A stretch of 27,612 nt of DNA from positions 1 to 27,612 of IMG/VR virus record IMGVR_UViG_3300032057_000005; one strand, 5' to 3'. A program made the position numbers and the translations under genes. Below, in pieces: positions 1 to 7,269 of this stretch. Below the pieces are notes generated by a model. The model made no database searches and was not told the DNA's origin. It worked only from the letters and a program-made list of their open reading frames with translations. The DNA comes from a virus. Within the stretch, counting starts at the first letter, position 1. Each line of letters starts with the position of its first letter.

Positions 1-2
1 AG

Positions 3-116
3 GGGTGCGACTACCGCACGCTGGCCGACGAGCTCGGGATGAGCGAGGGTGCCGTGCGGGTGCGAGCGCATCGAGCGCTTGTGGCAGTGCGCTCGAGGCT
101 AGACGATGCCGAGTGA
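3..116 (+). CDS. C-terminal fragment of a sigma-70-family (region 4) protein, cut by the window edge
   Basis: The reading frame is open from the left edge and encodes about 37 residues ending in a TGA stop. The peptide contains YRTLADELGMSEGAVRVRAH followed by RALVAVRSRL, which is the helix-turn-helix of sigma region 4 as seen in ECF sigma factors, including the typical recognition-helix pattern SEGAVRVRAHRAL. Region 4 would contact the -35 element. Its position immediately before the terminase and structural genes fits a late-gene activator, but only the last domain is visible and a LuxR-like or other sigma-related regulator is not excluded. A second sigma-like gene lies at 26549-26980. Start and full length are outside the window. 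Confidence 0.7.
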   Translation, partial: GCDYRTLADELGMSEGAVRVRAHRALVAVRSRLDDAE

Positions 117-223
117 GCTTAACGTTCCACAGCTGGTGGTCGTTCGGCGTTCGGCGAACTGTTCCTCGAAGCCACTGTAACAAAACGCCCTAGAAACCCG
201 GAATATATATGGGAGGCACGAAA

Positions 224-248
224 GAGCCCCGGCAGAAGGCCGGGGCTC
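224..248 (+). promoter_or_regulatory. Leader hairpin upstream of the 272 ORF
   Basis: GAGCCCCGGC at 224-233 and GCCGGGGCTC at 239-248 form a perfect 10-bp stem with a 5-base loop. No T-run follows, so it is a poor intrinsic terminator. It sits 23 bases before a start codon with SD GGAGGTGA and just after an A/T-rich TATATAT at 204-210 that could be a -10 element, although no convincing -35 is visible. The 155-base stretch from 117 to 271 otherwise holds only a short GTTCGGC tandem repeat near 140-155. Confidence 0.55.
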
Positions 249-271
249 AGTCATTGCAAGGGAGGTGAGCC

Positions 272-451
272 ATGCTGCTCGTCAAAGTCGTGCGCATCGA
301 CCCCGGTCAGCTCGAGCCCAGGCCGGTCGTCGCTACGGCTGACCAGCGGGTGGCGAAGCAGGTCCTGGCCCTCATCCGGGAATCGCTGCGCCGAGAGGAG
401 GGTGACCATGAGTCCATGACAGAGTTCGACCGCCGTCAGATCGACGACTGA
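272..451 (+). CDS. Small protein of unknown function (59 aa)
   Basis: ATG at 272 follows GGAGGTGAGCC, a strong SD at good spacing. The product begins MLLVKVVRIDPGQLEPRPVV and is rich in charged residues, with a helical middle (RVAKQVLALIRESLRREEG). It is not recognised. The last part, MTEFDRRQIDD before the TGA at 449-451, reads naturally into the next ORF if the ribosome or the sequence shifts by -1 (DD-LTRSSGRTTVADQLGVSE). This suggests that the end of this ORF may belong to the N-terminus of the helix-turn-helix protein downstream, starting at ATG 416. No transmembrane segment or signal peptide is visible. Confidence 0.5.
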   Translation: MLLVKVVRIDPGQLEPRPVVATADQRVAKQVLALIRESLRREEGDHESMTEFDRRQIDD

Positions 452-474
452 CACGGTCGAGTGGTCGCACCACA

Positions 475-681
475 GTGGCGGATCAGCTCGGCGTGAGCGA
501 GAAAACGATTCGCCGGCGGGTTGCGAACGCTCTGCGCCTGCGTGAGCTGGCCAAGGCTGAGGACCGCACGCCAGCACAGCAGGCCAAGCGTCTACTCCGG
601 CTTGCTCTGGCGACAATGGTGAATAAAACCAGATATAATGAGTCCGAGCCCGAGATCGGCGCAGAGCCGCCTGGTTGCTGA
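475..681 (+). CDS. Small helix-turn-helix protein, possibly N-terminally frameshifted
   Basis: The frame is open from 412 to the TGA at 679-681. The conservative start used here is GTG 475, but it lacks a good SD. The sequence VADQLGVSEKTIRRRVANAL is a classical helix-turn-helix (helix ADQLG, turn VSE, recognition helix KTIRRRVANAL), so the product is a probable DNA-binding protein or a terminase-small-subunit-like HTH domain. The peptide upstream in this frame (LTRSSGRTT) continues the HTH domain and would join MTEFDRRQIDD of the overlapping ORF by a -1 shift at 448. A one-base deletion, a sequencing error or a programmed shift would all explain this. The stop codon lies in the loop of the hairpin at 662-693. 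Confidence 0.5.
   Translation: MADQLGVSEKTIRRRVANALRLRELAKAEDRTPAQQAKRLLRLALATMVNKTRYNESEPEIGAEPPGC
610..639 (+). promoter_or_regulatory. Candidate sigma-70-type promoter for the zinc-ribbon gene
   Basis: A perfect TATAAT lies at 634-639 within an A/T-rich patch that is unusual here. GCGACA at 610-615 matches TTGACA at four of six positions with an 18-base spacer. Transcription would begin near 646, read through the hairpin at 662-693 and reach the ATG at 709. It lies inside the end of the preceding ORF. Confidence 0.45.
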
Positions 682-693
682 TAGGCGGCTCTG
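662..693 (+). terminator. Hairpin with T-run; stop codon of the upstream ORF in its loop
   Basis: CAGAGCCGCCT (662-672) pairs with AGGCGGCTCTG (683-693), an 11-bp perfect stem, followed by TCTTTT at 694-699. This has the form of an intrinsic terminator. The 10-base loop holds the TGA stop (679-681) of the HTH ORF. The SD of the next gene begins straight after the T-run, so the element could also act as an attenuator for the transcript from the promoter at 610-639. Confidence 0.65.
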
Positions 694-708
694 TCTTTTG
701 GAGGCGCG

Positions 709-936
709 ATGAGGATCAGCTGCACGCGGTGCGGGGCGACGCTTTGCGAATACAGTTCGCACACGATCGTTGTTCGTCATCGAAAGCGCCTGATCGTGAC
801 AACTGTCGATTGCGTGCAGGCATTGCAATGTTGGCGTTGTGGCGCGGTTTTTGACGGCGAGCGGGTGCGGCAATTGATTGCAAACATTGAGGTTGCAAAT
901 GGCGAGGCGAAGACGAAAGGCAAACCCACGAGTTGA
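709..936 (+). CDS. Zinc-ribbon protein (Com-like), 75 aa
   Basis: ATG 709 follows TTGGAGGCGCG. The product has two CxxC knuckles: CTRC at residues 5-8 and CWRC at about residues 41-44, separated by a basic beta-rich stretch (HTIVVRHRKRLIVTT). This is the layout of a zinc ribbon and resembles the Mu Com family of small phage zinc-binding translational regulators, though the family assignment is only by pattern. The C-terminus is lysine-rich. The gene overlaps the start of the terminase small subunit gene by 38 bases, so the two are likely translationally coupled. It is the first gene after the candidate promoter and hairpin. Confidence 0.7.
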   Translation: MRISCTRCGATLCEYSSHTIVVRHRKRLIVTTVDCVQALQCWRCGAVFDGERVRQLIANIEVANGEAKTKGKPTS

Positions 937-1333
937 ACTGCGGCGCACGGAAATCGCCGAGTTGTTGGCCGAAGACCCCTGCATCCGCCTGCGCGAGATC
1001 GCAGAGCGGTTCGGTATCTCCATCTCCATGGCGCGCTACGACGTGAAGGCCATTCGGGAAGAGTGGGCGCAGCGCAGGCTCGCGGCGTATGAGTCGCGCT
1101 TGGTGGACGATTTCGTGAGGACCGACAAGGCGATCGCTGCCATCTGGCCGAGTGTCAAGGCGGGCAAGGGCTGGGCGATCGATCGGCTGTGTAGCCTCAT
1201 TCAGACGCGAATCAAACTGTTGGGCTTGGATACCCTGAAGCACGAGATCGATATCGGCGATCTGCTCGCGCAGTACCTTGCCCGACGCGAGAGGGACGAG
1301 CATGGTAGCGCTGCTCAAAGACAAAACGCTTGA
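899..1333 (+). CDS. Probable terminase small subunit (HTH DNA-binding)
   Basis: The start is taken as ATG 899 because it follows TTGAGGTTGCAA; a TTG at 878 would add seven residues. The 144-residue product opens with an arginine/lysine-rich tail (MARRRRKANPRVELRR) and then a winged-HTH-like segment at about residues 17-52 (AELLAEDPCIRLREIAERFG, ISISMARYDVKAIREEW). A helical region that could mediate oligomerisation follows, ending with a charged tail. Size, HTH and position directly upstream of the large terminase support a TerS role: recognising the packaging site and loading DNA on the motor. No specific TerS family is recognised. It overlaps the large-subunit gene by 32 bases. Confidence 0.72.
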   Translation: MARRRRKANPRVELRRTEIAELLAEDPCIRLREIAERFGISISMARYDVKAIREEWAQRRLAAYESRLVDDFVRTDKAIAAIWPSVKAGKGWAIDRLCSLIQTRIKLLGLDTLKHEIDIGDLLAQYLARRERDEHGSAAQRQNA

Positions 1334-2597
1334 CATCCTCACTGAGGCCGTCCGCGATGCGTGGGACCCGCTCACGTTCTGCCGACGCTGGCTCGGATGG
1401 GAGCCTCACGAGGGGCAACGTCGTTGGCTCACTGCCCCGTGGCGCGCGACCCACGTGCTCGTCACGGGCCGCCGCTGGGGGAAAAGCGAGGTCGCAGCGG
1501 TACAGGCGCTCTGGTACGCGCTCGCGCACTCGCGGACGAGGCAAGGGATCGTGTCGGTCACCCTCGACCAGGCCCGTCTTTCGTTCGACATCGTGACCAT
1601 GCTCGCCGAGGGCGAACCGCTCGTGCGGGCGCTCGTCCGCGACGTGCGGATGACCCCGTTCCCCACCGTCCGCTTCAAAACCGGTTCGGAGATCACGGTC
1701 AGGACAACCGCCCGCGAGGGCATTTACCTGCGCGGCCACAAATTTCATCGCGTGATCGTCGACGAGGCCGACTACCTACCGGAGAAGATCATCGATGAGG
1801 TCGTGCGCATGACGCTCGCCGACTACGCGGGCCAGCTCGTCCTGATCTCGACCCCGCGCGCGCGACGCGGGCTCGTTTACCGCGAGCTTATGCGCGGGCT
1901 CGCAGGCGACCCGCGTGTCTACGCACAGCAGGGGCCCACGTGGGAAAACCCAAACGTCGATCACGACTACATCCGTGCGCTCCGTGACCGCATGACCGAG
2001 TCTGCCTGGCGGCGCGAAGTCGAGGGCGAATACGTCGACGACGACGCGGTGGTGTTTCGCTGGGACGATATTCGCTTTGCCTACGAGCGTGCCGACTGGT
2101 CGCTACCCGAGCAGGCTGTCCCGGGTCGTCGCTACGTGCAGGGGGTCGACCTTGCGCGTGACGTGGACTGGACGGTGCACGTCGTGCTGGATACGACGAC
2201 CCGTCCGTACCGGCTCGTGCACTACGAGCGCTATCAGCGCACGCCCTACCCTGTCGTCGCAGCACGCATACGAGAGATCCACGAGCGCTACGACTGCCAC
2301 GAGACGCTCATCGACGCGACCGGGGTGGGTGCCGCCGTGCTTGACGAAGTCAGCGACGTCGCGCGTGGGCTCGTTCTCACGCAGCGCACGAAGCGCGACA
2401 TCATCGTGCGACTGCAACTTGCGCTCGAGAAACGCGAGATCGCGTTCCCGTTCGTCCGCGAGTTGGTCGACGAGCTTGCTGCCTATACCTGGGACGACGA
2501 GAAACTGACGACGGACTCCGTGATGGCTCTCGCACTCGCGCTCGCAGCAGTCGGCCCTGAGAGAGGTATCGAGTTCGCACCGAGTCTCTGGGGGTAA
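1302..2597 (+). CDS. terL: Terminase large subunit (packaging ATPase/nuclease)
   Basis: The start is ATG 1302, after GAGAGGGACGAGC; a TTG at 1278 in the same frame has no SD. The 431-residue product has the full terminase pattern. Walker A-like GRRWGKS is at residues 56-62, Walker B VIVDEAD at 151-157 with the catalytic glutamate, and coupling motif ISTPR at about 182-186. The RNase H-like nuclease has acidic residues at D283 (QGVDLARD), D338 (TLIDATGVG) and D405 (TTDSVMAL). It powers DNA translocation into the prohead at the portal and cuts the concatemer. Length and motif spacing are normal, and no truncation is seen. Confidence 0.95.
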   Translation: MVALLKDKTLDILTEAVRDAWDPLTFCRRWLGWEPHEGQRRWLTAPWRATHVLVTGRRWGKSEVAAVQALWYALAHSRTRQGIVSVTLDQARLSFDIVTMLAEGEPLVRALVRDVRMTPFPTVRFKTGSEITVRTTAREGIYLRGHKFHRVIVDEADYLPEKIIDEVVRMTLADYAGQLVLISTPRARRGLVYRELMRGLAGDPRVYAQQGPTWENPNVDHDYIRALRDRMTESAWRREVEGEYVDDDAVVFRWDDIRFAYERADWSLPEQAVPGRRYVQGVDLARDVDWTVHVVLDTTTRPYRLVHYERYQRTPYPVVAARIREIHERYDCHETLIDATGVGAAVLDEVSDVARGLVLTQRTKRDIIVRLQLALEKREIAFPFVRELVDELAAYTWDDEKLTTDSVMALALALAAVGPERGIEFAPSLWG

Positions 2598-2600
2598 GGC

Positions 2601-2930
2601 ATGAGTCGAGGTTGCACGACGTCACGCGAGACGCTCGCGATGCTGTTCGCAGTGCTCGCCAACCGCGGGCGGAGCGTCGTCGCCTACTACGAGCGCGAGG
2701 ACACGATCGGGCTCGTGCTCGCGACTGGTCACGTCGTCGAGGCCGAACGGCGTCGCGCGCTCGCAGACCCGCATCGTCTCGCCGACTGTCTCGCAGCCTA
2801 CCTCCCACGACGTGTGCCAGCGATCGACTACGACCCGATGAAAGTCCCCGAGGTCAGTCCGCGCACGGCAGAGTGGTGGCTGTTTCTGCGCTGGTGTCAG
2901 CGTGAGCGGAAACTGGAGGTGCGCTCATGA
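2601..2930 (+). CDS. Unknown phage protein (109 aa)
   Basis: ATG 2601 lies three bases after the terL stop, with GGGGGTAAGGC as SD. The product is a small soluble alpha/beta-looking protein: a helix (SRETLAMLFAVLANRG), a short beta segment (SVVAYYEREDTIGLVLATGHVV) and an arginine-rich helical part. It ends with WWLFLRWCQRERKLEV, a tryptophan-rich C-terminus. No known family is recognised. Its stop overlaps the endolysin start as ATGA (2927-2930), which implies translational coupling. Its position between terminase and endolysin suggests a packaging or lysis accessory role, but nothing in the sequence proves it. Confidence 0.75.
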   Translation: MSRGCTTSRETLAMLFAVLANRGRSVVAYYEREDTIGLVLATGHVVEAERRRALADPHRLADCLAAYLPRRVPAIDYDPMKVPEVSPRTAEWWLFLRWCQRERKLEVRS

Positions 2931-4222
2931 CCATCACTCGTGACACGCTCGTGGTCGGAGTCCTCCCGCGCATCACTGCGCAGCGCTTCGAGGCGATTCT
3001 GCACGAGGCGCGGTCTCCTGCTGCGCAGGAGGCGCGCGCGTGCTGGCAAGCAGTGGCGAGCGAGGGTGCGGACCCCTTGTTCGCTCTTGCAGTGTTTCGT
3101 CACGAGTCGCGTTTCGGCACTGCTGGCATCGTCCCGGAGCACGATCTCAAGAACCCCGGGGCGACGCGCTCGAGCAGGACCGGCGTGGGCGAAGCAGTGA
3201 ACGTGCCCGGGCGCGGGCAGTTCTGGCGCTACCCGTCGTGGGCGGAGGGCTTTCGCGACCTCGCTCGTCGTCTCGTCGATCCGAGCTTCACCTATCGCCA
3301 GCGCAAGGCGTGGTCGGTCGCAGACATCGTCCCGATCTGGGCGCCAGCGAGCGACGGGAACAACCCGGCAAGTTATATCGACGCGGTCGTGCAGTTCATG
3401 AACCGATACGCAGAGCCAGAGATTGCCGGCGTGGTCTATCGCATCTCCTGGATACCTGCTTCGAACGCGAATCGTCCTGCCTATCCGATGCGCCCGAGCT
3501 GGATCACTGTGCACGAGACCGCGAACGAGAACGCGGGCGCGAACGCCGAGATGCATCGTCGTTTCGTCCACAACGGGGGCGGGCAGGAGCGGGTCAGCTT
3601 TCACTACGTCGTGGACGATCGCGAGGTGATCCAGCTCTTGCCGCTCGTCGAGAACGGCTGGCATGCGGGTGACGGTGCAAACGGGACAGGAAATCGCGCT
3701 TCGATCGGGATCGAGCTCTGCGTCAATCGCGACGGCGACTGGGAGCGCACGCAGGAGCACGGTGCACGACTGATCGCAACGCTCTGTCGTGCGCTCGATA
3801 TCTCGCTCGAGAAAGTGGTCCCGCATCGGCACTGGAGTGGCAAGCAGTGTCCACGACGGATCCTCGCGCAGGGGTTCGAGCAATATCGTGAGCGTGTACG
3901 GCGGTATCTCGCTGGAGGTGCAGTCATGAGCAGCGATGTCATCCGGCTCGGGCCACATGGGAAACGGGTCGGCCACGGGTTTCTTTCGCTCTGGCGTCAG
4001 CTCGAGCAGGCTGACCAGACGCTGCCACTCAGAGCCCTCGGCTGGCCGCTCACGGACGAGTTCGAGTACGAGGGGAACGTGTATCAGGTGTTCGAGCGGG
4101 TAGTCCTCAAATGGGCGCGGACCGAGCAACGCCCGTGGGACGTCCACGTCGCGCCATTGCACGAGGCGTGGTCAGTCCGTCTCGTCGCAGCACTGAGAGG
4201 ACTCATGCCGGGAGGAGAGTAA
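2927..4222 (+). CDS. Bifunctional endolysin: lysozyme-like domain plus N-acetylmuramoyl-L-alanine amidase plus C-terminal binding domain
   Basis: The 431-residue product has three parts. Residues about 35-162 look like a lysozyme/glucosaminidase fold: FRHESRFG places a catalytic-type glutamate at E60, followed by NPGA, a WRYPSWAEGFRDLA segment and a final helix. Residues about 185-315 are an Amidase_2/PGRP-type zinc amidase: ITVHETAN (H196), FHYVVDD, GWHAGDG, SIGIELC and PHRHWSGKQCPR (H300 or H302, C308) supply the zinc ligands. Residues 334-431 form a separate domain with GWPLTDEFE and YQVFERVVLKW, resembling LGFP/FERAR-type repeats and probably wall-binding. No signal peptide is seen, so a holin is needed; one is at 10419-10838. 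Placement between terminase and portal is unusual. An internal start lies at 3926. Confidence 0.9.
   Translation: MTITRDTLVVGVLPRITAQRFEAILHEARSPAAQEARACWQAVASEGADPLFALAVFRHESRFGTAGIVPEHDLKNPGATRSSRTGVGEAVNVPGRGQFWRYPSWAEGFRDLARRLVDPSFTYRQRKAWSVADIVPIWAPASDGNNPASYIDAVVQFMNRYAEPEIAGVVYRISWIPASNANRPAYPMRPSWITVHETANENAGANAEMHRRFVHNGGGQERVSFHYVVDDREVIQLLPLVENGWHAGDGANGTGNRASIGIELCVNRDGDWERTQEHGARLIATLCRALDISLEKVVPHRHWSGKQCPRRILAQGFEQYRERVRRYLAGGAVMSSDVIRLGPHGKRVGHGFLSLWRQLEQADQTLPLRALGWPLTDEFEYEGNVYQVFERVVLKWARTEQRPWDVHVAPLHEAWSVRLVAALRGLMPGGE
3914..3928 (+). promoter_or_regulatory. Internal ribosome-binding site and ATG inside the endolysin gene
   Basis: GGAGGTG at 3914-3920 is followed after a 7-base gap from GGAGG by the in-frame ATG 3926, which is residue M334. 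The match is as good as those of the true gene starts around it, and it falls exactly at the linker between the amidase and the C-terminal domain. Initiation here would give a 98-residue free C-terminal domain (3926-4222). Several endolysins are known to make such a product and assemble it with the full-length enzyme. Confidence 0.55.
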
Positions 4223-4225
4223 CGC

Positions 4226-5554
4226 ATGGCGATCTGGCCGTATCCACCCCCGACCGATCTTGGGTTTGCTGAAGCGCTCGCCGCGCAAGAGATCGCGCAC
4301 GCGGCGACGATCGCGCGACGCTGGGAGTACTATCTCGGCAAACACCCGCGGCAGCTGCGAGTGCGTCAAGGGCAACCCGATGACAATGTAATCGTCAACT
4401 TGTGCCGTGCAATCGTGGATAAAGGCGTGAGCTTTCTGTTCGGCAGTGATGTCGATTTCGAGCTTGTCGAGGGTGAGGCGACCGATGCTGAGGCTTGGCT
4501 CGACGCGTGCTGGGCTGCGAACAAAAAGCTGACGCTGCTCCAGAAACTTGCCCTGAGCGGCGCGATCGCAGGTCATGCGTTCGTGAAGATCGTCGTCGAT
4601 CCCGCGCGCGCGTACCCGCGCCTCGTCGTGCTCGACCCTGCGACTGTCGTCGTGAACGTGGCGCACGACGACCACGAGCGGGTACTCGGATATCGCGTGC
4701 AGTTCCCGACCGTCGACCCCGAAACGGGACGCCCGGTCGTGCTTCGTCAGACGATCGTTCCTGATGGCACACGATGGGTGATCCGCGACGAGAAGGCGTA
4801 TTCGGGCGATCGCTGGACCACCGTCTCGGAAACGGTTTGGCCCTACGAGTTCGCCCCGATCGTCGGTTGTCAGAACTTGCCTAATCCGCACGACTATTGG
4901 GGAGTGTCAGATCTAGAAGACGACGTGCTGCGCCTGAACGATGCAATCAATTTTTTGCTCTCAAATCTCGTCCGGATCGTCCGTTACCATGCGCATCCCA
5001 AAACATGGGGACGAGGATTCAGGGCAGATCAGCTCGATCTCTCGGTCGACGAGACGATCGTTCTCCCGTCGCCTGACGCCGAGCTCCGCAATCTCGAGAT
5101 GCAGAGCGACCTCGGTTCATCGATTCAGCTGTATCTTCGTCTCCGCGAGGCGTTCCACGAGATCGTGCGCATACCCGAGGTCGCGACCGGGCGCGTCGAA
5201 GGAGTGGGGTCCCTCTCCGGTATCGCGCTGCAGATCCTGTATCAGCCGCTCATCGAGAAGACGGAGACCAAGCGACGGCTTTACGGTGATCTTCTCGTCG
5301 AGCTGAATCGCAGGTTGCTCGCGATCGCAGGGTTTGGCGACGATCTGATGACAACGCTGCACTGGCCTGAGCTCATTCCGGGCGACCCGGACGCCGAAGC
5401 GAAGACTTTGATTATGTGGCAGCAACTGGGAGTATCCCAGGACACCATTCTGCGACGGCTGGGTCTCGACCCTGAGCTCGAACGAGAAAAGCGCAATATG
5501 TCCACTGGTGAAGCTACTCTCCGTGCGCTCGACACGATCCTCGGTGAGGAGTGA
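4226..5554 (+). CDS. Portal protein (SPP1 gp6-like)
   Basis: ATG 4226 follows GGAGGAGAGTAACGC. The 442-residue product fits the SPP1-type portal family in length and order. An N-terminal helical region contains RRWEYYLGKHP, followed by VNLCRAIVDKGVSFLFG, the usual start of the portal body. A central beta-rich clip/wing region (PRLVVLDPATVVVNVAHDD) follows, then a long helical crown and stem with EVATGRVEGVGSLSGIALQ. The C-terminus is glutamate- and arginine-rich. It would form the dodecameric DNA entry ring on the head, contacted by TerL on the outside and by the connector proteins after packaging. The MuF-type gene follows directly, as in SPP1-like modules. Confidence 0.88.
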   Translation: MAIWPYPPPTDLGFAEALAAQEIAHAATIARRWEYYLGKHPRQLRVRQGQPDDNVIVNLCRAIVDKGVSFLFGSDVDFELVEGEATDAEAWLDACWAANKKLTLLQKLALSGAIAGHAFVKIVVDPARAYPRLVVLDPATVVVNVAHDDHERVLGYRVQFPTVDPETGRPVVLRQTIVPDGTRWVIRDEKAYSGDRWTTVSETVWPYEFAPIVGCQNLPNPHDYWGVSDLEDDVLRLNDAINFLLSNLVRIVRYHAHPKTWGRGFRADQLDLSVDETIVLPSPDAELRNLEMQSDLGSSIQLYLRLREAFHEIVRIPEVATGRVEGVGSLSGIALQILYQPLIEKTETKRRLYGDLLVELNRRLLAIAGFGDDLMTTLHWPELIPGDPDAEAKTLIMWQQLGVSQDTILRRLGLDPELEREKRNMSTGEATLRALDTILGEE

Positions 5555-5556
5555 GC

Positions 5557-7269
5557 ATGAGCGTCGATCTCGACACGCTCGCACGGCGCTATGCTCGTGG
5601 AGTCCGCGAGCTGGACGTGAACGTGCTGCGCGCAGTCCTCGCGGCGTACCGGGAGACCGAGCAGGTCATCGTCGCGGAGTTTGAGCGACTCGACAACCAG
5701 GTACGCACGCTCCGCGAGCAGGGGATTGACGTCGACGTCGAGACGCTCATGGAACTCGACGAGTATCGGCGCCTCGTCGATGTCGTGCGCACCGCGATCA
5801 CGCAGTACGCGAACACGGTCGATGCGATCGTGCAGGGCAATGCACCACAAGCACTGTCGCTCGCTGCGCAGCACGCCCGCGATGCCGGCATCGAGCTCGC
5901 GTTCCAGGCGCACCACCCTGAGGCGCTCATCGCCGCGACAGCCGCGCTCGACCCCGAGAGCCCGCTCCTCAATGTACTGCGCACACGTGCGAGCGAGGCA
6001 TTTGCAGCAGACGAGGCTGAGCGCGCGGTCGCGAACGCACGACGAGCGCTCCTGACCGCAGTCGCGGCCGGCTGGCATCCGACGACGGCTGCGAAGCTGC
6101 TGCGCGAGGCGCTCGCGACATCGGCGTATCGTGCTCAGCGGATCGCGCGAACGGAGATCCTGCGCGCCTATCGTGCGGGAACGCTCGAGCTCTATCGCCA
6201 ATCGAATGTCGTCAAGCGGTGGAGGTGGGTGGCATCCCTCTCACGCAGGACGTGCGGGGCGTGTCTGGCCATGCACGGGCGCGAGTTCGACGTCGAGCGC
6301 GCTGTCTACGATCACCCGAATGGCCGCTGTGTCGTCGTCCCGATTACGGATGCGACGACGGGTGAGCTGGCGCGCGACACGACGCCGGATGCATGGCGCT
6401 GGTTCTGGGAGCAGCCGTTCGAGGTGCGCGACGCGATGCTCGGGCCTGCACTCCACGAGGCGCTCAGGCGCGGGTTCGTTGCATACAATGCTCTCGCTGA
6501 GTTGCAACGGACACCCTTCGGGGTCAGCGTACGGGCCGTGCCGCTCAAACGCATGTGGGGATTGTCCGTGTCGGAGCTTCTTAAGCTTGCTCGCGAGCGA
6601 AACATGTTGCCACGTGAGCGCCGACTCCTGCTTGAGCGAGCGGACGCCATAGCCGGATACCTTGAGCGCGTGATCGGCATCGGCGTCATCCGTCGTCGGT
6701 CGGACCTCCACGGTCTCGGCTGGAATGGGGAGATCGTATGGCAGGACGGACCCTATATCGCGGCGTACGATCCGCGACGCCAAAGGATCCTCGTCTCGCC
6801 GCAGCGATTGCACGCCGACGAGCCCTACAGTGTGCACGTCCTCGTACACGAGCTCCTGCATGCAGCGTCGGCTACGGGACGACAGGGTTCTAGCATGGAC
6901 GCCATGGCTCAGGAGGAGGCGTGGGCCGAAGCGTATGCGCACGTTGTCGTGCGTCGCCTCGTGCGTGACTCGCCGGCATTTCGATGGGTTGAGCTGGCTG
7001 AAATCGAGAGGCGTTGGGAGAGACATCCGTATCACCGGCTTACTGTTATCATGGAGCAAGCACGCGAGCTCGTGCGCAAAGAACCAGAAGAGTTCTATCG
7101 GCAACTTGCTCCTGTGCACGGATCGCTGCGCTGGGATACGATCGAGGGGTGGATCGCTGAGCGTTACCAGGGGCAAGCGCGCGAGCGACGAAAGCGGGAG
7201 TTGCGGAAGCTCAAGGATGCGCTCGAACTGGAGTTTACGATCGTTCGCTATCTTGGGGGCGAAGGATGA
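5557..7269 (+). CDS. MuF-type minor head protein fused to an HExxH metalloprotease-like domain
   Basis: The start is ATG 5557, after GGTGAGGAGTGAGC; a GTG at 5551 overlaps the portal stop. The N-terminal part is helical. Residues about 180-265 form a Phage_Mu_F domain: YRAQRIARTEILRAYRAG, then a W-rich segment, RTCGACLAMHGREF and HPNGRCVVVP, with conserved cysteines. Such proteins are minor capsid components next to the portal. Residues about 370-470 form a second domain with HVLVHELLHAAS (HELLH at 431-435, bases 6847-6861) and EEAWAEAYAH about 20 residues later, which matches a zincin HExxH plus downstream glutamate ligand. The last 100 residues are basic and helical. The protease could be a toxin or effector as in MuF polymorphic toxins, a head-maturation protease, or a host-entry factor; no other prohead protease is visible nearby. 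Confidence 0.85.
   Translation: MSVDLDTLARRYARGVRELDVNVLRAVLAAYRETEQVIVAEFERLDNQVRTLREQGIDVDVETLMELDEYRRLVDVVRTAITQYANTVDAIVQGNAPQALSLAAQHARDAGIELAFQAHHPEALIAATAALDPESPLLNVLRTRASEAFAADEAERAVANARRALLTAVAAGWHPTTAAKLLREALATSAYRAQRIARTEILRAYRAGTLELYRQSNVVKRWRWVASLSRRTCGACLAMHGREFDVERAVYDHPNGRCVVVPITDATTGELARDTTPDAWRWFWEQPFEVRDAMLGPALHEALRRGFVAYNALAELQRTPFGVSVRAVPLKRMWGLSVSELLKLARERNMLPRERRLLLERADAIAGYLERVIGIGVIRRRSDLHGLGWNGEIVWQDGPYIAAYDPRRQRILVSPQRLHADEPYSVHVLVHELLHAASATGRQGSSMDAMAQEEAWAEAYAHVVVRRLVRDSPAFRWVELAEIERRWERHPYHRLTVIMEQARELVRKEPEEFYRQLAPVHGSLRWDTIEGWIAERYQGQARERRKRELRKLKDALELEFTIVRYLGGEG

Noticed and set aside
175-210. Plus-strand promoter TGTAAC ... TATATAT before the 272 ORF
   Set aside because: The spacing of about 22 bases is too long for sigma-70; kept only as a remark with the hairpin.
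3001-3040. Short 7-bp hairpin in the endolysin gene
   Set aside because: CTCCTGC/GCAGGAG with a 3-base loop lies in GC-rich coding sequence, and stems of this size are common by chance here.
2897-4162. Long minus-strand ORF of 421 codons opposite the endolysin gene
   Set aside because: It mirrors the plus-strand gene in a GC-rich genome, has no SD and codes an arginine-rich, compositionally odd protein, while the plus-strand frame has clear enzyme motifs.
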